From Mucilaginibacter sp. L196 (GTDB lineage: Bacteria > Bacteroidota > Bacteroidia > Sphingobacteriales > Sphingobacteriaceae): a DNA stretch of 64,000 nucleotides. Made by a program: the position numbers and the translations under genes. The notes under the pieces were generated by a model. The model did no database searches, was not told the DNA's origin, and saw nothing but the letters and a program-made list of their open reading frames with translations. How positions within the stretch are numbered: position 1 is the stretch's first letter; each line of letters begins with the position of its first letter. Positions 1-8,256 of this stretch are shown in pieces. Location: the NCBI RefSeq assembly GCF_009765905.1, contig NZ_LMUO01000019.1, positions 912,292 to 976,291 of the forward strand, given 5' to 3'.

Positions 1-92
1 CTAGTAGCGGAATAAATATTTTTTTTGTCATGGGCGAGAATATTATCAGTGGCAAATATCAAAAATAAACGCTTTACAACGGCATCAATTGC

Positions 93-545
93 CTATCTTA
101 TATAAAAAATGTAGTCAGTTAACGGTAATTTTTCGGCCCCGGCAAATTTTAATTGCTGCCCGATCTGTGCACGATGATGCGTACCATGATTAATTAAATG
201 CGCCAGCACATCTTCCAGTTGGTTTTCGTAACTATCGCCTCTGGAATTTTTATATGGGATGATATTTTGAAAATCTGCCTCACTAAGTCCGTTTATATAA
301 TCTATCCAAACAGTGTGATTATCGTCAATCAATTTTTCAAAGGTATCAGCTTTCCAGTCGGGCCATAAAGCGCCGCCAATAGCAGGCAAGCCTTTGCAAC
401 GGTTGAGCCATATCTGCTGCGCCGCCAATAAATGCGCCATCAGTTTTACGGCCGGCTCCGGTTCGCCTGCGTCAATAATAGATTTTAATATAGCCTTATT
501 GGCAAATTGATCGTAGTTGAGGAGTTTTAGGAAATAGGTTTTCAT
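93..545 (-). CDS. DinB-family (DinB/YfiT-like) putative metalloenzyme
   Basis: A 150-residue protein with the DinB/YfiT four-helix-bundle pattern. A first metal-ligand histidine lies in the helix with MAHLLAAQQIW near residue 37, and a C-terminal cluster HGTHHRAQ near residues 119-126 gives the other two. Family members are divalent-metal enzymes, some of them thiol-dependent transferases; the substrate of this one cannot be told. It is unrelated to DNA polymerase IV despite the name. It is transcribed alone, divergently from the AraC-type regulator at 675, and a Bacteroidota -7 element lies just upstream. The length is normal for the family. The family call is secure and the function open. 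Confidence 0.85.
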   Translation of the reverse strand: MKTYFLKLLNYDQFANKAILKSIIDAGEPEPAVKLMAHLLAAQQIWLNRCKGLPAIGGALWPDWKADTFEKLIDDNHTVWIDYINGLSEADFQNIIPYKNSRGDSYENQLEDVLAHLINHGTHHRAQIGQQLKFAGAEKLPLTDYIFYIR

Positions 546-549
546 GATA

Positions 550-557
550 CAAAATTA
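550..557 (-). promoter_or_regulatory. Putative -7 element of the DinB-family gene
   Basis: Reading on the minus strand gives TAATTTTG, a full match to the Bacteroidota -7 consensus TAnnTTTG, ending 5 nt before the ATG. I see no clear -33 TTTG at the expected distance. The call rests on the consensus match and position only. Confidence 0.4.
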
Positions 558-626
558 ATAACTATTTGTCATTACTCTTCCCGCCCTAATATCTGCAAAG
601 ACAGGAATTCATACATATGTCCCTGC

Positions 627-670
627 TTCGTCTAATAGTCTTCTTTTGGTATCTTTGTCATAATAGGAGG
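627..670 (+). promoter_or_regulatory. Putative promoter and strong Shine-Dalgarno of the AraC-type gene
   Basis: TATCTTTG at 650-657 matches TAnnTTTG, and TTCG at 627-630 sits 19 nt upstream where TTTG is expected (one mismatch). AGGAGG at 665-670 lies 4 nt before the ATG at 675. Such a perfect Shine-Dalgarno is uncommon in Bacteroidota and supports the chosen start. Confidence 0.55.
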
Positions 671-674
671 ACAA

Positions 675-1541
675 ATGCAGGAAACTAAGAAGTTATTTGA
701 CCAAATCAAGCACCACGATAAATTGTCAATTACAGTGAATGAAAACTGTAAGATCAGTTTGCCGAAAGATGTTTTAGAAAAACTGCTTAAGCCACACAAA
801 CTGGCCCACTATTGTTTTGTTTTTTTGGATGAGGGTACAGAAACTTATAAAGTAGATTTACAGGATATTACCATCTCCGATAGCCAGTTGGTGTTTGGGC
901 TGCCTAACCAGATATTCTTAAATCCCCCTAAAAGTAACCACAGCCTGAATTACAAAGCAGCCTTTGATGAAAATGTATTGGCACTCCTCCCAAATTCATT
1001 TCCGTTCCTGCTAAACCCATTAAATTCAAATACGATCACTTTTACTTCGGATGCTAAAGAGCGTGTTAAATCTGTTTTCTCCAACTTATTTCAACTGCTT
1101 CACTCCCCGGGAAAGCCAAAAGAAACGGAGATAATTCTAGCACATTTAAATACGCTTTTAACTGAGTTCAACAGCGCTTATTTTGGACAGGGTCACCAGG
1201 ATAGCACATCAAATGCTAAACTATCTAAATACATTGCTTTTAAGCTTACTGTAGAAACGCATTTAACCGAACAGCATGATGTGCATATCATTGCCGAAAA
1301 ATTAGCAATGACTACAAGCAGTCTTTATGGTGTTGTAAAAGAATTTTCGGGAGTTTCGCCAAAAGAATGGATGACCAATCGACTTATGCTGGAAGCGCAG
1401 CGCAGGCTGCAATATTCCACACTTTCGGTAAAGGAATTAGCTTACGAGTTGGGTTTTAATGACCCGGATTACTTTTCTCGGCTCTTCAAAAAAAGCACAG
1501 GTAAGAGCATTAGTGCATTTTTAACAGATCATCACGATTAG
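675..1541 (+). CDS. AraC-family transcriptional regulator
   Basis: A 288-residue protein. Residues about 190-285 form the AraC/XylS double helix-turn-helix: the first HTH covers IIAEKLAMTTSSLYGVVKEF, and the second covers VKELAYELGFNDPDYFSRLF followed by KKSTGKSISAF, the family signature. The N-terminal two thirds probably form a cupin-like sensing domain, but no ligand can be inferred. The gene lies 84 bp upstream of an SDR oxidoreductase in the same direction, which has its own -7 element; in this family such a neighbour is often the target, so control of the SDR is a reasonable inference. The start is supported by AGGAGG. Confidence 0.88.
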   Translation: MQETKKLFDQIKHHDKLSITVNENCKISLPKDVLEKLLKPHKLAHYCFVFLDEGTETYKVDLQDITISDSQLVFGLPNQIFLNPPKSNHSLNYKAAFDENVLALLPNSFPFLLNPLNSNTITFTSDAKERVKSVFSNLFQLLHSPGKPKETEIILAHLNTLLTEFNSAYFGQGHQDSTSNAKLSKYIAFKLTVETHLTEQHDVHIIAEKLAMTTSSLYGVVKEFSGVSPKEWMTNRLMLEAQRRLQYSTLSVKELAYELGFNDPDYFSRLFKKSTGKSISAFLTDHHD

Positions 1542-1588
1542 TCCAGTAACTAAAATGATTTGTCCGTCTTTTATAGTTTCCTTCCGGC

Positions 1589-1596
1589 TACTTTTG
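1589..1596 (+). promoter_or_regulatory. Putative -7 element of the SDR gene
   Basis: TACTTTTG matches the Bacteroidota consensus TAnnTTTG, 29 nt before the ATG at 1626. No convincing -33 element is seen at 19-21 nt spacing, which would fit a promoter that needs an activator such as the adjacent AraC-type protein. Confidence 0.4.
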
Positions 1597-1625
1597 TTTT
1601 GTTAGTTTATAAAACCATTAATTAA

Positions 1626-2354
1626 ATGAAAATAGCATTAGTAACAGGAGCCAACAAAGGCATAGGACTTGAAGTAGTACGACAGCTCGCTCAAAACGGA
1701 TTCTTCGTTTACTTAGGTTGCCGCAACATGGAGAATGGGTTAGCAGCAATAAAAAAACTCAAAGATGATGGGATAGATAATGTTGAAGCCGTACAACTGA
1801 ACGTTACTGATCAGGGATCGGTTAGTGCGGCCCGGGCAACAATAGGCAAAAAAACGGAGGTGTTGGATGTGCTGATCAATAACGCAGGAATTTCCGGTGG
1901 ACTTCCGCAATCGGCACTTAACGCAACCATTGATCAATTCAAGGCAGTATATGAAACCAATGTGTTCGGTGTGGTCAGTGTTACGCAGGCTTTTATTGAT
2001 TTGTTAAAAAGATCATCCGAACCACGCATCGTAAATGTGAGTTCGGCTATGGGGTCGCTTAGCCTCGCAGCTGATCTTTCCAATGGCAATAAAATGGCAG
2101 TATACCAATCAAGTAAGTCGGCGCTTAACATGTACACGATAAATCTTGCTTACGATCTCCGTGATACGCCATTTAAAGTTAACATGGTTTGCCCGGGATA
2201 TACAAAAACCGATTTCACCGGTCACCAGGGTACAAGCACCGTACAAGAGGCAGGGCAACGTATTGCAAAATATGCATTAATTGGGCAGGATGGCCCAACC
2301 GGAAAATTCATTAGCGAGGAATATTTTCCGGAACCGGCAAGCTGCCCCTGGTAA
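1626..2354 (+). CDS. SDR-family NAD(P)-dependent oxidoreductase
   Basis: A 242-residue classical short-chain dehydrogenase/reductase. The dinucleotide-binding TGANKGIG motif is at residues 7-14, NNAG near 86-89, the catalytic Ser in VNVSSAMGS near 138, and the YQSSK (YxxxK) pair near 160-164. The N-terminal Rossmann motif and the substrate loop resemble the carbonyl-reductase-like branch that uses NADPH. It reduces or oxidises a carbonyl or alcohol substrate that cannot be named. It stands between an AraC-type regulator and an aldo/keto reductase, a grouping often seen for redox or detoxification genes. The length is normal and all catalytic residues are present. Confidence 0.9.
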   Translation: MKIALVTGANKGIGLEVVRQLAQNGFFVYLGCRNMENGLAAIKKLKDDGIDNVEAVQLNVTDQGSVSAARATIGKKTEVLDVLINNAGISGGLPQSALNATIDQFKAVYETNVFGVVSVTQAFIDLLKRSSEPRIVNVSSAMGSLSLAADLSNGNKMAVYQSSKSALNMYTINLAYDLRDTPFKVNMVCPGYTKTDFTGHQGTSTVQEAGQRIAKYALIGQDGPTGKFISEEYFPEPASCPW

Positions 2355-2548
2355 CAATACAAGCATTGAATCATAAAGGGTATTAAACTATAGTTCTATT
2401 AATGCTCTGCAAAGTTTAAATCTACCTAGAACGAAGTAATATCCTTTCATCGAACTGAGCTGTACAGGCAAGTAAATTGAGCCGTGAAAGAAATTTGCTA
2501 TTGAATATAAAGCTGATCTTTGTTTCATTAATATAGAAAATATCAGCT

Positions 2549-3520
2549 ATGAAAAACATAACAAAAATAAATCTCGGTAAAAATGGCCCGCTTGTATCTA
2601 AACTCGGCTTAGGCTGCATGCGCATGTCGTCAGTTTGGGGAGGCCCCACAAATGATGAGAGTGAAAGTATCGCTACCATTCAGTCGGCATTAGACAGTGG
2701 TATTAACTTCCTAAATACCGGCGACTTTTATGGTGCTGGCCACAACGAACTGCTGGTAGGTAGAGCCATCAAAGGCAGAAGAGATGATGCTTTTATCAGT
2801 GTGAAATTTGGTGCTATCTTTCATAACGGCCAATGGTTGGGGTTAGACTTGCGCCCAATAGCCATCAAAAACTTTATTAATTATTCTTTGGTGCGTTTGG
2901 GCATAGATACCATTGATCTTTATCAGCCGTGCCGATTGGACGACAACGTTCCTGTAGAAGATGTGATTGGAACTGTAGCCGACCTGATTAAAGAAGGAAA
3001 GGTACGTTATATCGGTGTTTCTGAAATTACCGCTGATCAACTGCGTAAGGCCAATGCTGTTCACCCTATTACCGCATTGGAAATAGGTTATTCTTTAGCT
3101 GATCGCCAAATAGAAAGCGGACTTCTACCAACAGCCAAAGAGTTAGGCATAGGTGTGGTAGCCTTTGCCAATACAGCAGAAGGCTTACTTACCGGTGGTA
3201 TGAAAGCACCTCTTCCGGCTAATGATTACCATACTCACTTCTCCCGTTTTCAGGGTGATAATCTAATTAAGAACCTGGAGAAAGTTGAAGTATTAAAAAC
3301 TATGGCAAAGGAAAAAGGATATACCCCTACACAATTGGCAATTGCCTGGGTAAATGTACAAGGCGATCACATTATGCCATTGGTAAGTATGAGCCGCAGA
3401 TCACGCCTGCCGGAAAATACACAAGCCATGGGTATTGTTTTTACTCCTGAAGAATTGAACATCCTGAACACACAATTTGCTCCGGGTGCTATACTTGGCG
3501 GTACATACCTGCAGCGCTAG
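2549..3520 (+). CDS. Aldo/keto reductase family protein with altered catalytic tetrad
   Basis: A 323-residue (beta/alpha)8-barrel aldo/keto reductase. It starts with the typical NLGKNGPLVSKLGLGCMRMS strand and has Tyr61 (DFYGAGHNE) and Lys86 (SVKFG), the conserved Tyr-Lys pair. The usual Asp five residues before the Tyr is Asn56, and the usual His of the DLYQ-x-H motif is Cys128 (DLYQPCRLDD). Two of the four tetrad residues are therefore changed, and activity on ordinary carbonyls may be altered. Related soil-bacterial proteins also seem to lack this His (from memory, unchecked). It is followed by a strong terminator and an AraC-type regulator, so it is probably monocistronic. Substrate unknown. 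Confidence 0.87.
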   Translation: MKNITKINLGKNGPLVSKLGLGCMRMSSVWGGPTNDESESIATIQSALDSGINFLNTGDFYGAGHNELLVGRAIKGRRDDAFISVKFGAIFHNGQWLGLDLRPIAIKNFINYSLVRLGIDTIDLYQPCRLDDNVPVEDVIGTVADLIKEGKVRYIGVSEITADQLRKANAVHPITALEIGYSLADRQIESGLLPTAKELGIGVVAFANTAEGLLTGGMKAPLPANDYHTHFSRFQGDNLIKNLEKVEVLKTMAKEKGYTPTQLAIAWVNVQGDHIMPLVSMSRRSRLPENTQAMGIVFTPEELNILNTQFAPGAILGGTYLQR

Positions 3521-3528
3521 CAGGAATA

Positions 3529-3560
3529 GGCGGGGCTGCCTGTAAGCCCCGCCTATTTTA
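3529..3560 (+). terminator. Rho-independent terminator after the aldo/keto reductase
   Basis: A 9-bp perfect GC-rich stem, GGCGGGGCT (3529-3537) with AGCCCCGCC (3545-3553), a 7-nt loop, and a following TATTTTA tract. It begins 8 bp after the stop codon. Confidence 0.85.
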
Positions 3561-3572
3561 TATCTTTACGTA

Positions 3573-4376
3573 ATGATAAATCCTACTGAAATAATTCCAG
3601 GAGTTCTTTTTTATTCCTATTACGCTTCTGTTAGGAAAGATAAGGTTGCATTTTTAGAACATACTACCCTTGTAATGCAGGTTTCAGGCCGTTTTACAAT
3701 GGAAACCGCCAGCGAAAAATTTTCCATGGAGCAGGGGCAGATGCTGTTGATCCGCAGGAATCAATTGGGGGAACTCACTAAAACACCATTAAATGATGAG
3801 AGTTACCAAACCATTGTGATTTGTTTGAAGGAAGACTTGCTCAGGCAGATCGCGTTGGAGGAGCAGATTGAACCTGGAGAAAAATATTCAGGCCCGAGTA
3901 ATATACTCATCCCTGGAAATGATTTTTTGAACGCCTTTTTTCAATCGATTATTCCTTATGTGCGCCATTCCGAAGAAAAGATAACCAATGCGGTAGGTAT
4001 GCTCAAAATAAGGGAGGTTGTGCTGTTATTGCTGCATACCATTCCCGAGCTGAAGGATTTCCTGTTCGATTTTTCCGAACCCTATAAAATGGATTTGGAA
4101 AAATTTATGCTCAATAATTTCCACTTCAATATCCCTGTCGAAAAATTCGCGCAACTTACAGGCAGAAGCCTTGCCGGGTTTAAGCGCGATTTCCAAAAAA
4201 TATTCAGCATGCCGCCCCGGCATTGGCTACAAGAAAAAAGGTTGACGGAAGCCCGGCATTTAATAGAAAACAGGAATAAGAAAGCATCTGCTATCTACCT
4301 CGATCTTGGCTTTGAAAGTCTTTCTCATTTCTCTCATTCCTTTAAAAAAAAGTTTGGCAAGGCGCCCACCGGGTAA
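3573..4376 (+). CDS. AraC-family transcriptional regulator
   Basis: A 267-residue AraC/XylS-type regulator. The N-terminal part (residues about 5-120) resembles the ExsA/cupin-type effector domain (LVMQVSGRFTMETASEKFSM). The C-terminal part holds the two helix-turn-helix motifs: FAQLTGRSLAGFKRDFQKIF near residue 193 and AIYLDLGFESLSHFSHSFKKKFG near 242. The protein stops only three residues after FGKAP, slightly earlier than usual, but both DNA-recognition helices are complete. A near-match -7 element TATCTTTA at 3561-3568 precedes the gene. Targets are unknown; the preceding aldo/keto reductase is separated by a terminator and may or may not be regulated by it. Confidence 0.85.
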   Translation: MINPTEIIPGVLFYSYYASVRKDKVAFLEHTTLVMQVSGRFTMETASEKFSMEQGQMLLIRRNQLGELTKTPLNDESYQTIVICLKEDLLRQIALEEQIEPGEKYSGPSNILIPGNDFLNAFFQSIIPYVRHSEEKITNAVGMLKIREVVLLLLHTIPELKDFLFDFSEPYKMDLEKFMLNNFHFNIPVEKFAQLTGRSLAGFKRDFQKIFSMPPRHWLQEKRLTEARHLIENRNKKASAIYLDLGFESLSHFSHSFKKKFGKAPTG

Positions 4377-4709
4377 TTAGATATAAAAGATGCTATTGTT
4401 TTACCTCTTTCCGCCACAGGCGAAGAGAGGTCGGCCAGCGAAGCGTAGCCGGGTGAGTCAATTTTAAACCACTAGTTAACAATAACATAACACAACCAAC
4501 ACAATAGCTACACAATGATGTTATACCTTTAAGTAAAAATTAAAGGATATGAAACTTATAGCAAATTTTTTAAGGCTTGTTGGTAGTTTTCCTGAATGGA
4601 TAATGCTTAGAAGCATGCGCTCATCATTCATGCACTAAGCTGTAATTCCAGAAATTTTTCTTTTATAAGAATATAATGCACAATTTGGGCATTGTATTGG
4701 CTCAAATTA
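4377..4709. other. Gene-poor interval with REP-like hairpin
   Basis: About 330 bp between the AraC-type gene and the ATG of the GH1 gene. It holds a hairpin at 4404-4430 with 12-bp arms (one mismatch, one G-T) and an ACA loop, followed by a GC-rich stretch to 4458 with CGGC/GCCG arms, which looks like a dispersed REP-type element. After this comes AT-rich DNA, a possible 29-codon ORF at 4549, and the GH1 leader. No clear TAnnTTTG promoter was found close to the GH1 start. Confidence 0.5.
4549..4638 (+). CDS. Possible 29-residue peptide upstream of the GH1 gene
   Basis: An ATG preceded by the purine-rich AAAGGAT reads 29 codons to TAA: MKLIANFLRLVG, then SFPEWIMLRSM and RSSFMH. The first half looks amphipathic and hydrophobic (LIANFLRLVGSF). 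I recognise no family. It lies 72 bp before the beta-glucosidase ATG in the same direction and could be a leader peptide or a chance ORF. There is no evidence beyond the ribosome-site-like sequence and the position. Confidence 0.25.
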   Translation: MKLIANFLRLVGSFPEWIMLRSMRSSFMH

Positions 4710-6071
4710 ATGGAACTTACTACGCAGCGAGAGGATTTTAACAGACAGAATTTTGGAGATGATTTTATTTGGGGAGTGGCAACAGCCGCGTTCCAGGTGG
4801 AAGGATCATGCGATTGCGACGGTAAGGGCGAATCCATTTGGGATGTTTTCTCGGCTAAACGGGGGAAGATCAAAAATGGCGATAAACCGCACATAGCCTG
4901 CGACTTCTACAATCGATATAAAGAAGATATCGATCTCATCAAACAACTTAATATTCCTCATTTTAGGTTTTCAATATCGTGGTCGCGGATACTGCCATCG
5001 GGTATCGGCGAAATAAACCAGCTGGGAATCGACCATTATAACCGGGTAATTGATTATTGCCTGGAACAGGGTGTTGAACCCTGGGTTACCATTTATCATT
5101 GGGATCTGCCGCAGGTGCTCGAAGCTAAAGGCGGCTGGACTAATCGCGAAGTGGTGAACTGGTTTAGTGAATTTGTGCGGATTTGCGCCAGCAACTTTGG
5201 CGATAAAGTTAAAAACTGGATGGTGATGAACGAACCATCGGTTTTTACAGGCGCGGGCTATTTTTTAGGGGTGCATGCACCGGGTAGGCTGGGCCTTGGT
5301 AATTTTTTACCCGCCGTACATCATGCGCTTATGTCGATAGCGGCAGGGGGCAGGTTATTGCGTGAATTGCTGCCAAATACAGCCGAAATAGGTACCACAT
5401 TCTCTTGCTCATATATCGAAGCTAAAAGTGATAAACCCCGCGATGTGGCAGCTGCTAATCAGGTTAATACGTTGTTAAACCGGTTATACATCGAACCTAT
5501 ATTAGGCCTGGGTTACCCGGAAAAGGATTTGCCGGTGCTGAAAAAGATGAAGAAATACATCCGGCCGGGCGATGTAGAAAGTATGCAATTTGATTTTGAT
5601 TTTATCGGTGTACAATTGTATACACGCGAAATTGTGGAGTATTCTTTTCTTACGCCGTACATCCATGCCAATATCGTGAAGGCAAAAAAACGTAATGTGC
5701 CGCTTACCGATATGGGCTGGGAGGTATACCCACCATCTATTTATGAGATACTTAAACAGTTTAATCAATATACTAATATCCGTAAGCTATACATCACCGA
5801 AAACGGTGCCGCCTTCCCCGATGAGGTAAATGATGATGCTGTAAATGATGTAAAGCGTACCGCTTATCTACAAGAGTACTTGCAACAGGTATTAAAAGCT
5901 AAAAACGAAGGCTGCAAAGTAAGCGGGTATTTTGTGTGGACACTGACTGATAACTTTGAATGGGCCGAAGGTTACAATCCCCGTTTTGGACTGATACATG
6001 TGAATTTCGATACTCAGCAGCGCATCATAAAATCATCCGGCCAATGGTATGGTGATTTTATAAAAGCTTAA
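4710..6071 (+). CDS. Glycoside hydrolase family 1 beta-glucosidase-type enzyme
   Basis: A 453-residue GH1 protein counted from the ATG at 4710; the frame is open from a TTG at 4692, but GH1 proteins normally begin shortly before the FIWGVATAAFQVEG strand. The acid/base Glu is in MNEPSVF (about residue 175) and the nucleophile Glu in YITENGAAFP (about residue 364). The aglycone-site tryptophans of SGYFVWTLTDNFEWAEGY and the final FGLIHVNFDTQQR are intact. There is no signal peptide, so it acts in the cytoplasm on disaccharides or aryl glucosides by retaining hydrolysis. It converges on the histidine kinase, the two stop regions overlapping by 4 bp. Substrate preference (gluco-, galacto- or fuco-side) cannot be read. 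Confidence 0.93.
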   Translation: MELTTQREDFNRQNFGDDFIWGVATAAFQVEGSCDCDGKGESIWDVFSAKRGKIKNGDKPHIACDFYNRYKEDIDLIKQLNIPHFRFSISWSRILPSGIGEINQLGIDHYNRVIDYCLEQGVEPWVTIYHWDLPQVLEAKGGWTNREVVNWFSEFVRICASNFGDKVKNWMVMNEPSVFTGAGYFLGVHAPGRLGLGNFLPAVHHALMSIAAGGRLLRELLPNTAEIGTTFSCSYIEAKSDKPRDVAAANQVNTLLNRLYIEPILGLGYPEKDLPVLKKMKKYIRPGDVESMQFDFDFIGVQLYTREIVEYSFLTPYIHANIVKAKKRNVPLTDMGWEVYPPSIYEILKQFNQYTNIRKLYITENGAAFPDEVNDDAVNDVKRTAYLQEYLQQVLKAKNEGCKVSGYFVWTLTDNFEWAEGYNPRFGLIHVNFDTQQRIIKSSGQWYGDFIKA

Positions 6072-8167
6072 GCCGCGGGTTTATTCAGGGTGACGAAAAA
6101 GGTAGTGCCTTTATTGTTTTCGCTCTCAAACCAAATTTTACCGTTGTGATTCTCGATGATCTGCTGGCAGATGGAAAGCCCTAATCCAAACGACTTTTCA
6201 CCAGCCGTACCTGGGCGTTTCGCATCAGTGAACATATTAAATACGTTCTCCTTTATATTGTCGGGGATACCTATACCTTTATCAGAAACACATATTTTAA
6301 CCTCTTTGTCATTGCTGATCAGTTTTACCTGGATACTGGCGCCATTAGGACTGAATTTTATAGCATTGCTTATCAGGTTACTTATTACCCGCCATACCCG
6401 CTCACGGCTTACTAACAACATTTCAGGGGTATCTAGTAATTCGGTTACTATATTTTGATCTTTTTCAGCAGCTTTAAAATTCATTATCTCAACGCTATTG
6501 CTAACAAGCAAGTTAATATCAACCAGTTCCTTATTTGATTTTCCTATTTTATGATTGGTAGCCTCTAATATCTCATTAATCAATTCAAGTGTATTGCTCG
6601 ACGTTGAGTTTACCAGACTGATCAATTCTTTTTGTTCATCGGTATATCCATCCTCAAGCATTACGTTGGTTAGTGATACAATGCCGCCAATTGGGTTTCT
6701 TAAATCATGTGCTACGGTGCGCAATATCCGGTCTTTTTCCTGACTGTTGACTTTTAGTTCTTCCAGCGTAGCTTCCAAATCATTTTTTTGTGAATTAATC
6801 TGCTGATTTAGTTCACTTATCGCCTTTAAATCCCGCTTTGATCGCCCCCAATTCCTGACAACAAGTAGCAAAATTACAAGAGCCATTATTCCAACTAAAA
6901 TAGCTACGTATAAAAAAGTCTTTTCTAACTGGTTATTGTCTTTAAGCGCCTGTATTTGGTATTGCTTATCGTAATTGGCTAATTGTTGGTTAATGTCTGT
7001 CTCTTTGATATATAAGTCAAGTTTGCTCAACGAATCCTTAAGCTCGCTATAGCTTTTATAATAAGCTAATGATTGCGCATAATCTTTATTCTCAACATAG
7101 TAGGCGCTCATTAACCTGTTCCAGGCAGTTAATGCGCCAAGATTTTTTACCGTATCCATTTGCCTGTGTAAATCCTGCAATAAGCTGAATAATGGTTTAA
7201 GCTGATGTTGTTTCAGATAAAGATCAGCCAGATCAGCCTCAACCAATTCAGCATCGTAATTGTCATAAGATTTCCTGAGGTCGTAACCAATGCTTTTTTG
7301 GAAAAGTTTCTGAGCCTCAACGTAATTACCCTTATCCGACATTAATCTGCCCATATCACCCCAGGTTACAGCGCGTGCTATATCAAGTCTATAACCAATA
7401 TCCTTAAATCGATTGTTGTATTTGTTGATGAATGCTAAAGTTTTATTAAAATATAAAGCAGCGCTGTCAGTATTACCTGCGTTCAAATAGCTTTCGCCAA
7501 TATCGTTAAGCAGCTCCTGCCTTTGGTAAAACGCCCTGAAATCATCACGATAAGCCGAACTTTGAGCAAAACTTTCCTTAAAATAATTAGCCGCCAGGTT
7601 ATAATGCGATTGCCTGAATGATACCATACCCATACGGTAAGTATATTCGGCTAATAAAGAATTATCCAGGTAGTTTTTGCCTAAAACGTAGCCTTCATAA
7701 TAGTACCGGTAAGCGCTGGTATATTGGTTTAAATCGAAATAAGCATCACCTTTAGCAAAATTCGCATCGGCAGTATTATAAACATACTGCTTTAAATCGG
7801 TGAATTTACCCGCTAGCATCATCATGGTATCGCTGTACAGTAACTCTTGTCTTCTGTCGCGAGAAATTTTCTTGCTATACATAAAATGCGAGCGGTAGTA
7901 CTGCAGTCTATCCGAAAGGGTGGGGTTGCTTAACTGGCTGTATTTAGTATTGAGATAAATTATTGCTTCCCGTTCCTTTTTATTTGTATTTAATCGCGAA
8001 ACGCTATCATTAATAGCACTGTACTCAGGTGAAAATTCACCCTTATCTATTATTTGTTTTTTTTTGCAGGAAGAGAAAAATATCAACGCCAAGCCTACAG
8101 TAAGCCCAAACATAAGGCTCACATGGGGTAAGTTAAACCTTTGGCGTAAATAGTTATTCGTAAACAT
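6068..8167 (-). CDS. TPR-repeat sensor histidine kinase with lipoprotein-like N-terminus
   Basis: A 699-residue sensor. The N-terminus has a hydrophobic stretch ending in a lipobox-like FFSSC (Cys34), then several tetratricopeptide repeats (about 130-400), a transmembrane helix at about 418-438, a coiled-coil linker (445-478), a HisKA domain with the phospho-acceptor His487 in VAHDLRNPIGG, and a HATPase domain with N-box (NLISNAIKF), G1 (DKGIGIP) and G2 (GEKSFGLGLSI) motifs. The TPR part should lie outside the inner membrane. There is no fused receiver and no response regulator beside it, so its partner is elsewhere. A -7 match lies upstream at 8184-8191 on the minus strand. This architecture is common in Bacteroidota; the signal sensed is unknown. 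Confidence 0.9.
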   Translation of the reverse strand: MFTNNYLRQRFNLPHVSLMFGLTVGLALIFFSSCKKKQIIDKGEFSPEYSAINDSVSRLNTNKKEREAIIYLNTKYSQLSNPTLSDRLQYYRSHFMYSKKISRDRRQELLYSDTMMMLAGKFTDLKQYVYNTADANFAKGDAYFDLNQYTSAYRYYYEGYVLGKNYLDNSLLAEYTYRMGMVSFRQSHYNLAANYFKESFAQSSAYRDDFRAFYQRQELLNDIGESYLNAGNTDSAALYFNKTLAFINKYNNRFKDIGYRLDIARAVTWGDMGRLMSDKGNYVEAQKLFQKSIGYDLRKSYDNYDAELVEADLADLYLKQHQLKPLFSLLQDLHRQMDTVKNLGALTAWNRLMSAYYVENKDYAQSLAYYKSYSELKDSLSKLDLYIKETDINQQLANYDKQYQIQALKDNNQLEKTFLYVAILVGIMALVILLLVVRNWGRSKRDLKAISELNQQINSQKNDLEATLEELKVNSQEKDRILRTVAHDLRNPIGGIVSLTNVMLEDGYTDEQKELISLVNSTSSNTLELINEILEATNHKIGKSNKELVDINLLVSNSVEIMNFKAAEKDQNIVTELLDTPEMLLVSRERVWRVISNLISNAIKFSPNGASIQVKLISNDKEVKICVSDKGIGIPDNIKENVFNMFTDAKRPGTAGEKSFGLGLSICQQIIENHNGKIWFESENNKGTTFFVTLNKPAA

Positions 8168-8183
8168 TAATCAATTGTTGTAA

Positions 8184-8191
8184 CAAATATA
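8184..8191 (-). promoter_or_regulatory. Putative -7 element of the TPR histidine kinase
   Basis: The minus strand reads TATATTTG, a full TAnnTTTG match, 16 nt before the start codon. No clear -33 element was seen. Confidence 0.4.
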
Positions 8192-8256
8192 TTCAATTAT
8201 TCATGCACAGATGAACATGTTTGGCAAAACAAATAACTATTAAGAAAAAAGTACAA

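Noticed and set aside
4692..4709. TTG start for the GH1 gene.
   Set aside because: An ATG six codons later fits the family start; the extra residues are hydrophobic and unconserved in type.
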